From positions 928,748-992,747 of the forward strand of contig VFFE01007650.1 in the NCBI GenBank assembly GCA_008921705.1: a DNA stretch of 64,000 nt, written 5' to 3'. The notes below the pieces were generated by a model. The model saw nothing but the letters and a program-made list of their open reading frames with translations. It did not search any database and had not been told where the DNA came from. Below, piece after piece: positions 1-12,694 of this stretch. Each line of letters starts with the position of its first letter. Position 1 is the first letter of the stretch. Source of the stretch: Burhinus oedicnemus. Lineage: Eukaryota > Chordata > Aves > Charadriiformes > Burhinidae. The position numbers and the translations under genes are program-made.

Positions 1-1290
1 ATATTGAAGATGGAACAAGGGTATTTATTATCTTCTCTATTACACGTTGTATTCATAAATTTTTGAAAGCAATTGGAATACATATGCATTTTGGAGAAAG
101 TCTTCCAGGAAGGAATTTTTTGGATCACGGCTAAATGATGTGAGAAGTTTTCATAGAGGCCAAGAGGCCCATCTTTTTTGTTCATGTGAATGCTCAGTAG
201 TAGAAATATCCTCTGCCAAGCTAAACGACCTTTCAGTAAACTAAGAAAACAATACAAGTAAGGGAAACAAAGTCTTGCAGACATCTGAAATCTACAAAGA
301 TACACAGAGAAAATTCTTTATTATATTTTTTAAAAATACGATCTGTGGCTCAGAAGTGTCTGTAAGCATCTGTGTGTGTAAAGCATCTGAACAAACTGGG
401 CACGAGTGACTGTGAATTCTGTATTTTAGAAAATGCTTTTGCTGAACACTGTAAAATGAGAAATGGTTCTGTGAAAATCCCTTTCTGCTTGAACAAGGAA
501 CCACAAGATGGCACCTTCTGAAGAGAATATCTAACATTTAAATGAAAAAAAAATTGTCATTTTATAAAGGACTGTTATTGAACATATGGTGGGTATGAAC
601 GAAAAATACAACAAGGACTAAGCAATAAGATGGGGAAGCATGATGTAATCTTTGGCATTTATAAATATTCAATCCATGACTGAAAACACTTATATATGTG
701 TTTAGCCTTGTGACTAATCCAGTAACTATATCTTACATGTATACGTTATGTACTTGTAATGAGTGCCAGGTCTTAAAATACATTTTTCACCCCTATATAG
801 CAGATTTGGTCATAAGCTACTGAGCCTCCAAAATCTATACAGCAGACAATGATAGCTGCAAAATACAAACACGTCCCAGTTCCTTTAATTAGGAGATCAA
901 AATTGTATTTTGGTGAATGATTATGGATTTAAACAAAAATGATGAAAATTCTGGAGATATTTTGTAACTTACCTGGCAAGGAGGTGTAAATGAGAACCAA
1001 TATTGTTCCTTGCTGCAGCAACTTTTTCTCTCTCTAAATAATGTAGCTGTAGGTATGCGTGCACAAGCGCATCTCATATTTTGCATACACACAGGGCTAG
1101 TATGTACACAAGCACACTTCTCCTTCAAGGACATTTCTTTTTTCACCTTTTTTTCCTCTGAAGAACTATTAGTAGTGTTTTTAAATTAAGTTCTTTTAAA
1201 GATACTGTGACTTTTAAAGTGTTTGAAAGAAGTACAAGTAAACTAATCACCTTCCCTGGCAAAACATGTTATAAACACAATTGTATTTGG
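1..1290. other. Unassigned AT-rich DNA
   Basis: No gene, RNA gene or recognised repeat is visible. Two short minus-strand open frames (292-537 and 889-1146) have cysteine-, serine- and phenylalanine-rich translations typical of chance frames in AT-rich DNA and resemble no family I know. Confidence 0.6.
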
Positions 1291-1339
1291 TAGGTGGACC
1301 TTAAAGCATTACCATCTAACTTCTCTAATCTCAGCATTT

Positions 1340-1680
1340 ACCGATGTCTAATCCTTCTGCCAAGGGAAACTCTCCCACCTCCCCATCACAGGACAGTGGG
1401 GGTTTTGGCAGCAGGGCAGCAGGCAGAGGCAATGACCAGCAGATCAAGAGGCCAGAGTTTGCGTGGGATCCTCTGCTGGGGTGCAGGGGATGGGATCACA
1501 CTGCCCGAGCGCTGCTGGCACCAGTGCTCAGCCCCCCGGCTACCCTCCAGCAAACCGGGCTTTAACAACCTGCTGGTCTTGAGGCTTGAGATGGACGGTT
1601 GGGGTGTCAAAGCAAATCTAATTATACACTGCCCTGGTTTTAAGAACTGTCCAGGGGAGCAGGAATGGGTGAGAATTAAG
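1340..1680. other. GC-rich patch of unknown nature
   Basis: This block is clearly richer in G and C than the flanking DNA and is open in several frames on both strands (for example plus 1294-1734 and minus 1386-1694). The translations do not resemble a family I recognise. Overlapping open frames are expected where stop codons are rare because of base composition. It could be an old repeat fragment, a decayed CpG-rich element or a regulatory block; none can be chosen from sequence alone. Confidence 0.4.
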
Positions 1681-1734
1681 AGCAGCCTATGCAAGCTGAT
1701 TTTCAGTCCAAAGGGAAATTTTCAAGAAACATAG

Positions 1735-4700
1735 TTATCAATACACTAGTTCAGTGGTTTTGTCATGGATTCCTTTTTTGGCTCTGGAGCTCCTTGTGTC
1801 TCCTCACAAGTATGAATAGGATAGATGGTTTCCTGTTGGCATTGGTGTATCTTTCTATTTGGAAGGCGTTTTTCTGCTTTACTGATGGAGCAGAAATTGG
1901 CACGGTTTTTCAGATGTTTACCAGTGTGGCTGTCAGCTTATCCGATGCCAGGAATGATGGCAATATATCTGTCTCCAGAGAAGGAACCGTTTGTTCATTT
2001 AGCCTTCCTCTTTTTACTGTGTACTCTAACAGAAATAAAACAAATGTTTTGTGGTGATACTTCTTACATAATTGACCCCTGGAGATCTGCCACACAAGCC
2101 ATTGAAATACACTCGAGTGCCTCTGTAAACCATTTGAAAGACCTTTTAAGCCAATATTATTAGGTCACTGAATCAGAATACAGCAGAGACGTGGTTAAAA
2201 TCGTGTGTTATTCTTTCCACTTCCACATGCAGACTTCTAGCTCAGAGCACTTCAACACAATAACCCTCTATGAAATTTGTTATATTAAATTTAGACACTC
2301 GAGAATGTCCCTTACCTAATTATGAAAGGTTTGAAATATTTCAAAATCTGAAGCTCATAATTGCTTGCTTCAAATCCTTTAATTGAATATGTCAGTTCTT
2401 AGCACCCCCATTTGCTATGAGGGCCTGTCATAAAATCCCGTTGCTTCATAGAACATTTTACTGGTGAATTATCTTTTCTAATATTATGGGATGAATAGAG
2501 CAATAACAATTCAACAGAAAGCAGGTTTTCTGAAAATTAGTTATTAAACGATGTTGCCACCATCTGTAGAATGACAGTCTTTTTCCTATATACTGTAATT
2601 TTATATCTCTGCAAGACAATACAGATAAATAAGGTGGATCAATACTGTATGTTTTTAAAGACACTGTATTTTTAGATCAAAATATCAAATACAAGATTTT
2701 TAAATCTTGCTGGTGATTTGCCAAATGGTTGCAACTACACAGCTGGCGATTCTTCCTTATGATGAACAGAGGTCTTATTTGCAAGTATGGAATTTATGGT
2801 TTCTGAGAATGTGAGAAAATAATACTTTTTCATTTGTGTCAAGCACAACAGGCAAAAAGTATATATACTGAGTGATTAATGGAGGCAGAGAAAAACAGGT
2901 TAACGGGTAAAGACAAGAACCACAACATTGCAAAACAAAATGTGGAAGAAAAGTATCTAATATAATCTGAGGTTCCTATCAGTCACACTGACCCCTTCAC
3001 AAACTTCTAAACTATGTCAGCCTATAAAAATGGATTGCTTCACTTTCTAGGTAAGTCAGTGATATGTGAATTCACTGAACACAATGCCTTTATAATAGCT
3101 ATTAATCTTCATGGAAAAAAATACTCTCTGTGCTCTGGAATGTACCACATCCATTCTCCTCTGAAACCTCATCTTTGTTCCTAGTAATTGCCATCTGTTT
3201 CTAATTTCTGACATTCTGTGTCAGTGGCAAGGACTATTCAAGCTTCTGTACACAATATGAGCTAAGATAATTAATGTATTTTTATACAGTGAGGCTATAT
3301 TTCTAAAAGCAATAAATAAAATTAGCTTGTAAGGCGGAGTATAATGTACTTCTGCTGATGCCAGTTTAAACAAAAGTAGGAACTGGAGACCTTTTACAGA
3401 TCTTGCTGTGAGCAGCCCATACATTCTGCTTGCATGTATGTCAAGATTACAAGAAGTTCTTATAGAATCAAACTTTGTTGTAAGAACAAAAGAAAATAAA
3501 ATCCCTGTATCAACACTTTTTTTTCCAGCACATGCAATTAGTTAATGTCAATAGCATCATACAGTAAAGGAGTTGAGCTATATTTCAGTAGTGCAAGAAC
3601 AGATTAGACACTCATTGAGAAAACTCCAGGATTTGCACCTTCTGATCTTTGGTCTTTGAATCAAATTGGGCACTCTCAGAATCTGTATTTTAACATAAAT
3701 CAGATGGCTAAAGGACCACACTGTAACAGTTTTGAGACAGAGGCTTCTTTCTTTCCTGGCTTTGATTTAAACTCTCGCAAAGCTTGCAAACATGCAAAGA
3801 TTTTTCAAAAGAATAGAATAGCTTGACCTGCAGGTGGGTTTTATCCCAGGGTTCCTTGCCCTGCCTGAAGGTTTACTTGGCTTGTTTATTTTAACCCCAA
3901 ACGGTACAGAAAATCTACATAATGTGTCCTTCTAACCTACATGCCATCAACTTAAACGACTTCTCTACTGACTGACATATTGGGTCAAGCTTTGAGGAAA
4001 ACCTAGCCCCCCAAATCGCTGCTTGCTTCACTGCAGATTCACGGAGAGAATCCACGTACACCATAGTTTTGGGGGAGTAGGTGGAAGGATTTCTCCCTTG
4101 AATACAGCTGGCCAATTCTTCCAAAAAAAAGCACTTCCTCTATCTAATGAGCCAAGAACCTACGTCACTGGCATATCAGGTAATTTTGGGTCCTGATCCA
4201 AACCCCAATGAAATAAGTGGAAACAATCCAATGGTGAATTTCCCAGTTGGCTCAGTTAAGCTTGTCTAGTCCAGGTATCTCATGACATCTACAATCTCTA
4301 GTTCACAGGCACACAAAAAGAAAAAAGAAGGAAAAACCAAAAGACAGGACAATGTCATAGCCTCCAGTTGACAAATTTTACTTGTTCTTACAGGTATATT
4401 CATTTTATGCAGGCCTAGAATACCATAGCTGTCCCATTTTGATATGCTGGTGGACCCTGGCTCTGCCCTGAATGCACCTCTGCCTCCTATGAAGAAAAGA
4501 GCTCCAGGGCCTTCTGCAGGATCCTCTCCTCTCGCAGCACTTTCCAGTATTCAGGAGCGCTGAAATATTGCTCTTTGGATCAGGGCAACGGTGAGTAGGA
4601 TGGATAATATGCATGGGTAGGGAGATAACAGGTATTTGCCAGCCCACATATTTCACTTATTTGTCCCATCTTGACGATGAGAATATTTTCATAATCTGAT

Positions 4701-7235
4701 GCCAAAGTATCAGTTTATCTTGGCTTTTCTTTGAATTGGGATCTGTATAATATATCTTTGGAGAAATACAACTGTAGATAAAATAGCTGTTTGTTTTGTC
4801 CTTTTAATTACTGACTATGAATACATCAAGAGATTAAATAATGCAGAAAGGGAAGGGATATCTAAGTTAAAGAACAATGTTGGCACAAGAACTATCACAT
4901 ATAAACCAGCCAGGAACTTGGTCTGGAAACCATAATAATTCAAATAATCAAAGCAATGCCATTCTGTAATTATTTTCCTGGGGCTGTAGTATGGACTACA
5001 AATCTAACCAATTTTAAGATAAGTTTATGAACAGGATTAGATGAAGTTGTTTCTGAAGTAGCAGGGTACTTGAATCAATGACACAAGAAGTACTTTCCAG
5101 TGCTAGATCATAAGACCATAAATTAAACTACTGCTGCTCTACTTCTCTCCTTCAAGAAGCAGCATGGAGCGAGAAATTAATTTCATGTCTCTATAGTCAA
5201 TTCTCTGTTATCCAATATGTTTTGAGATTGAGTTATCCTGAATAATAGTAGTAGAACATGTTGGCCAGGCCAGATTAAGGCTGAATCTGGCAGAAACTTC
5301 TGCATTGAGCTTCCTGCATCCATATTCCAAGCAAATAAATTCTGGCAGCCCAGAGCTGAGCTCTGGAGCTCCTGGCTGCTGGTGTTGGGCTCCTGAATAT
5401 CCCAGGTTCCAGGGAAACTTAACGTGAGCAAAACACTTCTTAAAGGTGTGGAACCAGTACCTCATTTAAGGCACTGCCACGCTCAAAAATACTGGGAGCT
5501 CAGTACAGAGACCTCTGCAGCTCTGCAGGACTGAACTTCTTAGCTCTGGCTTAGTGGCAGTCATGCCAGACCCTGCTAACTTGATAAACAACAACCCCCA
5601 GATGTGCTTGTGTTTCCCTCTTCCTGCTCTGCATTGCAGGAGCTGCTTTTGGCCTGAAGCGGAGGTGGACCTGACCTAGATGTGTGCAGCTACCTGGCTA
5701 TCACAAACCCTCCCAAAACACAGGTTGTTGCAAAAAGGGAGCACAGACCCCAGTGTTGTCCTTCAGAGGCTAGAAAACAGCCGGGACCTTTGCAGACTTT
5801 TCTGGTGTCCAGTGAGTAGTACTGGGAATAGATTGCCTACATATAATGATGTGATTCCTACAATTGTGATATATTGATGGTAAAGGATACATACATACAT
5901 TACGCACCACACTGCACACAAAATTTTAAAGCTAATAGACATTCAACTCTAAGGAACATTTTAAATTTGCCTCTTACTTTGGCAAGTGGCAATGTCTTTG
6001 TTTCTCTGCTCCAAATTGTTATTTTATTTTGATCAATTTCCACTCTTAACCGTCTTGCACAGGAAGGATGGGTGCAAAGATGGATGATGTATAACCAGCA
6101 TGCACAAACATGGTTTAAATTTGCAACTTTATAAATCTCTAATTATCAGAATGGGGAATGTGCCAGGCAATCTGACAGTCTTCCCATACCCTTCATCCCC
6201 TAACTGCTCTCTCAGTTTACTTCCAGTTAGTGTTGACCAAAACTTTAACAGAATTTCCTTCTCTTGGAAAACCCTTTTACTGTTTTTAAAGGTCTTCTCT
6301 ATAAAGCAGAAAGAAAACTTAATTTTAAAAATATTTCCCTGGAAATAACTTTTTCTTTGCCATAGCCAGTTCCTTTTCATGGAGAAAGGCACCTGGAAGC
6401 CTTGAGGGCCCTGGCCCTGGGACGAGAAGATAGATACTGGAAGCCCAGGAATTCCCGGCCCTTCCATATGGCAGAATTGTTTGTGAAATGTGAATCCTGG
6501 AAATTCAGAGTTGTTGAACATGATCTGACAAAAGAAATAGTTTTACTGGCAGAAATCCTAGCTGGCCCTATTTTTACTGGCAATTCAAGGCACTGGTCTG
6601 AACTGTCCAAGACAGCAGGTGACTGGAGATCATCTCTCCAGTCAAGACTCACAAAGCTAGCTATTCATGAAATTCAAACTGAAGACCAGGTCTGTATTTC
6701 TCTCCCTGGGAAAGCAGGTGCTTAAAGGTAGTCGACTGGAAATACTAGGCAAAGACGGTAGCTGGGCACATTCCTCCCTGGAGCCAGGCATCCTCTTCTG
6801 AAGACACGAATGTCAACTTTGGCAAACAGCCTCTCAGTCACAAACCAAATTTCTCTCTGTGTCTCAAGGGATTCAGCCTCAGACCTCCTACTTCCCAGAG
6901 GAGTACCTCTAGGCTATACTCAGGATTGCAAGACAGGGGCATTCTCCAATGACTGTCTGACATGAAGGGAATAAATAGCTGGGTGAGAGAGGAATGGGAT
7001 TGTCCTGCACAGTGAAAGAAAAGAGAATGGTGGCTGTAACTTCCCATTGCTATTGCACAGCATGGGTCTTGTGTCACTCAATCATGTGATGCAGTCGCTT
7101 CCAGCTGGGGCAGGTCAGAAAACCCTTGAGTGTGCCTCGGAGGCTGACTAATGCCCAATACAATCTAAAGGCCTGGGTTATTCTCACACAGGTAAGCTTT
7201 AGCTGAATCGAGTCCCAAAAGCAGACTTCAACACT
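1735..7235. other. Unassigned non-coding DNA
   Basis: I see no exon, RNA gene or CR1 sequence in this stretch. It holds scattered A/T runs and short chance frames. A slightly GC-richer part at about 6390-6720 is open in several frames (for example minus 6129-6521, 130 codons), but the translation is not recognisable and overlaps a competing plus-strand frame. Confidence 0.55.
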
Positions 7236-7276
7236 ACAATAGTAGTGCTGCCATTGGCCCCCAAGAAGGCCAATGG
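7232..7276. repeat. Two adjacent short inverted repeats
   Basis: CACTAC (7232-7237) pairs with GTAGTG (7242-7247) across a 4-base loop. Immediately after, CCATTGGCC (7251-7259) pairs perfectly with GGCCAATGG (7268-7276) across an 8-base loop. The second pair lies in the first bases of the CR1 copy; its right arm is ordinary CR1 sequence. The left arm may be mutated CR1 sequence, so the pairing may be accidental. Confidence 0.5.
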
Positions 7277-7852
7277 CATTCTGGGGTGCATCAAGAGGTG
7301 TGTGGCAAGCAGGTCCTCCCCCTCTACTCTGCCCTGCTGAGGCCGCACGTGGAGTCCTGTGTCCAGTTCTGGGCTCCCCAGCTCAAGAAGGACAGGGAAC
7401 TGCTGGAGAGGGTACAGCAGAGGGCTACAAAGATGATTAGGGGACTGGAAGATCTTTCTTATGAGGAAAGGCTGAGGGACTTGGATCTTTTTAGTCTGGA
7501 GAAGAGAAGACTCAGAGGGGATCTCATCAATGCTTATAAACACTTAAAGGGAGGGTGCCGGGAGGATGAGACCAATCTTTTTTCAGTGGTGCCCAGTGAT
7601 AGGACAAGAGGTAATGGGCACAAACTTGACCATAGGAAGTTCCATCTGAACATGAGGAGGAACTTCTTTCCTTTGAGGGTGGCAGAGCACTGGACCAGGC
7701 TGCCCAGAGAGGTGGTGGAGTCTCTGACTGGAGACATTCAAAACCTGCCTGGACGCCGTCCTGTGCTGCCTGCTGTAGGTGACCCTGCTCTGGCAGGAGG
7801 GTTGGACTAGATGGTCTCCTGAGCTGCCTTCCAACCCTGGTGATTCTGTGAT
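7236..7852 (+). mobile_element. CR1 LINE, 5'-truncated 3' end
   Basis: This is the 3' end of a CR1 non-LTR retrotransposon: the last part of ORF2, downstream of the reverse-transcriptase catalytic core, followed by the short 3' UTR. The element ends at about 7852 in the CR1 hairpin and terminal octamer region (GGTTGGACTAGATGGTCTCC, then ATTCTGTG). The 5' truncation near 7236 is normal for CR1, whose reverse transcription usually stops early. A small deletion near 7300-7312, relative to other CR1 copies, shifts the frame. The same subfamily recurs on the minus strand at 20083-20585. The family call is certain; the exact left edge is not. Confidence 0.93.
7286..7810 (+). pseudogene. CR1 ORF2 C-terminal fragment
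   Basis: An open frame of 174 codons encodes the C-terminal end of the CR1 ORF2 polyprotein. Hallmarks in order are [20 protein letters not shown] near residues 12-31, [15 protein letters not shown] near 41-55, [20 protein letters not shown] near 68-87 and a block around [14 protein letters not shown] near 106-119. It has no endonuclease and no reverse-transcriptase catalytic motif. The apparent start methionine arises downstream of the frame-shifting deletion and is not a natural start. It is not expected to be active. Confidence 0.85.
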
Positions 7853-8839
7853 AGCACAAGATTTGCAAAAGCTGCCTTCATTTTTTCATGTGGCTAGGAT
7901 GTGACTGCTGCATCTGTGAACCAAAATGCCTAAATCAAAGGACTAATCAAGACAGACTTTTCTGTTAGCTAAATAATAGGTTAGTGAAGCTAAAAGTCTC
8001 TAAACAAACCTGATGATAGATTTTTATACATTTCCACAAGGAGGAATTTTTCACATGTGTGCCTTACTGGCTTCATCTTTGGTAACTCATGAAAAATGAT
8101 AGGTGGATGGTTAACAGTTGGTGCCAGAATCAACATTCTTTCTTTTGCTAGAAGATGAAGATTTAAAGATTTTCCCATCAGAAGGATTTATGCAAGGATT
8201 TATGGATCCTGAAAAAGTTGGCTTAACCTCTGCTATTCCTCTGTCTTTTGGAAATTTTAGTTTTAACTAACTTTTTTTAAAAAAATATAAAAATAGTGAG
8301 CACTTCTTCATGAAGTCCATGAGACCACATTGTAAGCCCACTCTCTATCTTTTCCTTTTATTTAACACTTTTTGCAGACTTTTTATAATACTTATCACTG
8401 GAAAAGCTACTAATTGACACAAGCTGCATATAGCAGGAATAATACTTTGATGGGTAATGAAAACTAATTACACTAAATCCACATGTTCAGAGCTCTAGAA
8501 ATTGTTATTCAAATTAGTTTCCTTTCTCTGGCAACTGTTTCAGCTTTCCCTCACCTTAACAACAATGACCTGGAGAGCATGACTCTTCTATTCTGGTGTA
8601 CGTGACATCAGAGTTATGTCTCAATCTACTAATTTGTAAAAGGATTAAGTTTTCTTATCTCTTCTGAAGCATTTGAAAGGGAGGTAAACACTGTAAAAAT
8701 CTTACTAATGGTGACAGTAAGAAAATCTGACTCCACAACAGCACTGCTTTGTCATGCAAAGATTAACCGTGGTCAGAATTTTATCACAATTAATACCACT
8801 AATAAAAAGAGAGGAGCTGAAGATAGAATAGGAAAAAAA

Positions 8840-10214
8840 TTTTGACGAATACTCATCCAACTAGGATGTTATCAAATCAGCTGACCCTGCTGTAATTCAC
8901 CTGAGGACACTTACAAAAATGACTGAAATAATTTCCAAGCTACTAGGGATTGCCTTTGAGAACGCACAGGAGAATGGTGAAGTTCTGAGAGACTGGAAAA
9001 TGTCAAATACAGATCCTATCTTTAGAAATGGGAAAAAGAAAGAGTCAGGGACTTGCAGAAGAATCATCTTAACTTCAGTTCCTGGAAAAGTACTGGAACA
9101 ATAATCAGCTAAACTATTTGTAAGCACTTGGAAGATAACAGGGAGGTAAGTAAGAGCCAACATGGATTTGTTGAAAATAGACCTCTCCAAACTAGCTTCA
9201 CTTCTGCTTATGACAGAGTAGGAGGCCTTGTGGACAGAAGAGAGTCAATGGATGCCAGATATCTCTTGACTTTAGTCAGAATTTTGACAGTTTCTCACAT
9301 AACATTCTCATAAGCAATTTTAAGAAATATGGTCTTAGTAAACTATACTTAGATCAGTGCAAGACTAAAGCATAATGGTAAGTAGGGTTTCTATTTATCT
9401 CAGAGCCAGTGTAGGGGTTTGGCTAGAGAATAATATCATTCTTTTGATGGATAACACCAAGTTGGGATGACCCTCAAGCACACTAGAAGGCAGTAGTACA
9501 ATGCTCACAAGCTGGAAACATAGTCCAAAAAAAAGGGTGTAAGTCAATAAACTTACTCAGGCATATAGAATAGTCTGTGTAAATAGTCTGATCAACACAT
9601 TAGGTAGCAATTCTTCAGGAAAAGCTTAGAGGGTTATATTACATCACAATCTCTGAATGAAACAACAATGTCGTGTGGCTCGGGAAAGATGCAAATATTC
9701 TGAGATGTATAAACAGAAATTTCATCTATAAGGTACGACTGTCGAATAGGATAAGACTACAGCAGAAGTACAATGTTATGTTTTCGATGTCTTTATTCAA
9801 GGGATGTATAGACTATTTGGAAAAAGTACAAAGAAGAAGAATGATCAGAGGTCTAGAAAGCATGATCTATGGAAAAAATATGCCACAGGAATTTGGACTG
9901 TTTAGACTGGAGTGGGTGATAACACTCTTTAAATATGTAAAAGGTAATAAATAGAACAAACTGTTCTGTCTTTAGCAGGCTGAGATTGTAGGTGCTGTAG
10001 CTCAAACCCAAGTGACGAAACCCTGTCAGTGAGCAGAGCAAGGACTGGAACAGGCTGTCCGAGGACATTGTGGACTCTCTGTCACTGGATATTTTGAAGC
10101 CTGGCATTAGACAATCATCTGCCAAGAATGGTTTGAATATAGCCAGTCTTCTTGTGGAGAAGGATTTGGTGACTCTGTGAGGTTTCTTCCACTCTGTTTT
10201 CTACGGGCTATGAT
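8840..10214 (+). mobile_element. Ancient decayed CR1 LINE
   Basis: This is a much older CR1 copy than its neighbours. Pieces of the ORF2 reverse transcriptase survive in shifting frames: the block around GEVLRDWKMSNTDPIFRNGK (codons in 8919-9104), then the SQHGFVENR block at about 9150-9180. A degraded catalytic region near 9265-9300 matches the usual position of the LDFSKAFD motif. It continues through a KVQRRRMIRGLESMIYGK block at 9820-9880. The tail near 10140-10214 matches a decayed CR1 3' end. At least one frameshift separates nearly every recognisable block. It resembles the old CR1 lineages shared by turtles, crocodilians and birds. Confidence 0.82.
8919..9104 (+). pseudogene. CR1 reverse transcriptase N-terminal fragment
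   Basis: This 61-codon remnant of ORF2 covers the segment just before and into the fingers of the reverse transcriptase. The run from the EDWKK-like block (here RDWKMSNTDPIF) to SVPGKVLEQ is diagnostic of CR1. Within it the usual GNYRPVSLTS motif has become GTCRRIILTS. A stop follows directly; the next block (9128-9313) continues in another frame. Confidence 0.75.
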
Positions 10215-10789
10215 AAATATAATCTAACAATAAAACATTGTGTTTTGGCCCTTTAAATTTAGTATGTGGACGGTTCTTCTGAAACAGGAGATTTTCCTAG
10301 TATCGTGTTGCTAAAGAGACCAATTTTCAGGCAAGGAAAATGGGGCAGTAGAAAACATCCAAATTGTCTTCAGTATTTGCTGTGTTACACTTACAAAGAA
10401 AACAAAATGTTCTCAAACTAAAGAGTACAGCACATAGTTTGGTTTGTTCATTTGGATGTGGCTTTCAATGAGAAGTTATATACCACATACTTAGTGGCAG
10501 TTTCTTATAAACTTCTGGGGTTTTGTTACCCATTCGCGATAATTTGACTGTGTTGTTGAGGTAATTCCCTGTAGCAAGGATTCATCACCCCAAGATCACG
10601 AACCACCATAAATGATAAGAAGCAATATTAATGGGAAGCCTCTGGCTCAATTTTTCACTCAATTTTTAAAATAAATTTTTATAATTACCTCAGTATACAA
10701 GACAATTGTTAATGTTTATTACATCTTTTATTGCCTTTGTAAGGATTTACTGAATTTATAATGCAATGAAACACATCAGTGCAACTACA
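10215..10789. other. Unassigned AT-rich DNA between CR1 copies
   Basis: I see no gene or recognised repeat between the end of the ancient CR1 and the 5' part of the long CR1 copy. The sequence is AT-rich, with stops in all frames. Confidence 0.55.
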
Positions 10790-10854
10790 GCATGCAGCCT
10801 TCAGAAGGGGGTCAGTGCCCTGGTAGCAGGGGAGGTGCTGGGACCTGTGTCCGT

Positions 10855-11256
10855 GAAGCCTCTGAGCTGGTAACACCTGAACCCTACGGCAACACTGGGA
10901 GGCAGCGATGGGCAACTCCCTGCTGTGAGGCAGAGGTCCCTGTCTGCCCACCTGGTCTGCTGTCTAGGGAGGTTCACTGCATGCCGAGATCTTGGATCAG
11001 GGATGTTTTGGAGAGACTGACAAGGCTTGTCCAACCCTGGGACTGCTGTCCTCTGCCGCTTTTCCACAGGGGCAACAATGATATTGTCAGGGGCAACCTG
11101 GAACACATCAGACATGACTGCATGGGTCCAGAGGTGATGGTCAAGGTTAAGGGGGGCCCATGTGGTGTCTTCTCAATCCTACAGATGATGGTGGAGGGCT
11201 TGAGGAGGACTGGATGGATCTTGGAAGTAAAAAACTGGTTTCACTGCAGGTTTTAA
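10855..11256 (+). pseudogene. CR1 ORF1 fragment (SGNH-esterase-like region)
   Basis: The open frame 10792-11256 contains the C-terminal part of CR1 ORF1. The segment LVQPWDCCPLPLFHRGNNDI is a decayed form of the block that in intact copies carries an HxGTND motif, part of the SGNH-hydrolase (esterase-like) domain known from CR1 ORF1 proteins. Here the motif reads HRGNND, so the glycine is kept but the GTND threonine is lost. A downstream piece at about 11280-11345 continues the domain in another frame. It is not functional. Confidence 0.72.
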
Positions 11257-12436
11257 CAAGTATTCAGCTTTTACAATCATGGGAGTCTCTTTGAGGACCA
11301 AGGACTGCTTGGAAGAGATGAGATCCACCTGACTATGTGAAGCAATAAGCTGGCCAGCTTGGTGAGGAGAGCTTTAAACTAGGAGTGACAAGGGAAGGAG
11401 AGATGATCAACAATTAAGTGAGGAAGTGGTGGACTGTTTGGCAAGCAAAGGGTGTGGGGTGATAAGAACATGACAGGGCACAAGCAATCCAGGAGGTTTC
11501 TGGAGTGCATTGGTGACAGCTTCCTGACACAAGTGATCAAGGAACCAACATGAGTATATGCTCTGCTGGACATACTTGCAAATAAGGAAGAACTGCTTGG
11601 GAATGTGAAGGCTAGGGGCAGCCTTGGCTGCAGTGAACATGAGATGGTGGAGTTCAGCATGCTGAGTGGAGGGAACAGATAAAAAGCCGGGTCACAGTCC
11701 TGAACTTCAGGAGAGGAGACTTTGACCTGTTCAGGTACCTGCTTGTAAGAATTCTATGAGAATTAGTCCTGGAGAGAAAAGCGGTCCTGGAGAGCTGGCT
11801 GATATTCAAGGATTACCTTCTTCAAGCTCAAGAAACTTCCATCCCCACGTACTGGAAGTTAAGTAACGGCAGCAGGTGGCCTGCACAGCTAAGCAAGACG
11901 TTCCTGAGGAAACTCAAACACAAAAAGGAAGAGGCGGAAGCAGGGGCAGGAAGGAATATGGAGACACTGTTCAAGTGTGCAGGGAGAGAGATAGAAAAGC
12001 CAAAGTCCACCTGGACTTGAGTACAGCAAGGGATGTGAAGGGCAACAAGAAGAGCTTCTACAAGTACATCAGCCACAAAAGGAAGACAAGAGAAATTTGA
12101 ATGGGGCAGGGGAACTTCTGACAAGGGATCTGGAAAAGTCCAAGGTAGTAAATGCCTTCTTGGCTTCAGTCTGTACTGGTAAGAGAGGGCTTCAGGAATC
12201 CCAGATCTCTGAGAGCGAACAGTTTCTGCACAATATGTTGTTAATTTCTGTAGTTAGAAGAGGCTCAGCTGCAAAGTAAAATTTACTGAACAGAAAATTA
12301 GTTCTGTTTTACCTCAAACCAGGACAGAAAGATTCCCAAGGATTAGTACAAAGTAAAAGAGGGTCTGGGGAAGTACAATCCTTATATCAGAGCAAGGTCC
12401 GTGAAGTAAAACCTCATTGAAACCATTTTTAAACAC

Positions 12437-12694
12437 ATGATGGACAAGAAGGTCATTGGAAATAGTCAGCATAGACTTATGAAGGGGAAATCATGTTTCA
12501 CCAACCTGATAGCTTTCTATACTGAGATAACTGGCTTGGTGGATGACGTGAGAGCAGTGGATAATTTTTACTTTGACTTTGGTAAGGCTTTCAACACTCA
12601 CTCCCATAACTTTCTCACTGTCAAATGGATGAAGTACAAACTAGGTAAGTGGACAGTGAACAAGACTGAAAACTGGCTGAACTGCTGTGCTTGA
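12437..12694 (+). pseudogene. CR1 reverse transcriptase palm, first block
   Basis: This 85-codon fragment begins with DKKVIGNSQHRLMKGKSC, the fingers segment that usually reads SQHGFTKGKSC. It carries the first catalytic block as FDFGKAFNTHSHN, where CR1 copies normally read LDFSKAFDTVSHN. The first catalytic aspartate is still present. The frame stops after NWLNCCA and resumes in a new frame. Confidence 0.8.

Noticed and set aside
6129..6521. Minus-strand open frame of 130 codons
   Set aside because: It overlaps equally open plus-strand frames (6100-6348 and 6402-6725) and has no recognisable domain.
7199..7868. Several minus-strand open frames
   Set aside because: They are antisense shadows of the plus-strand CR1 copy.
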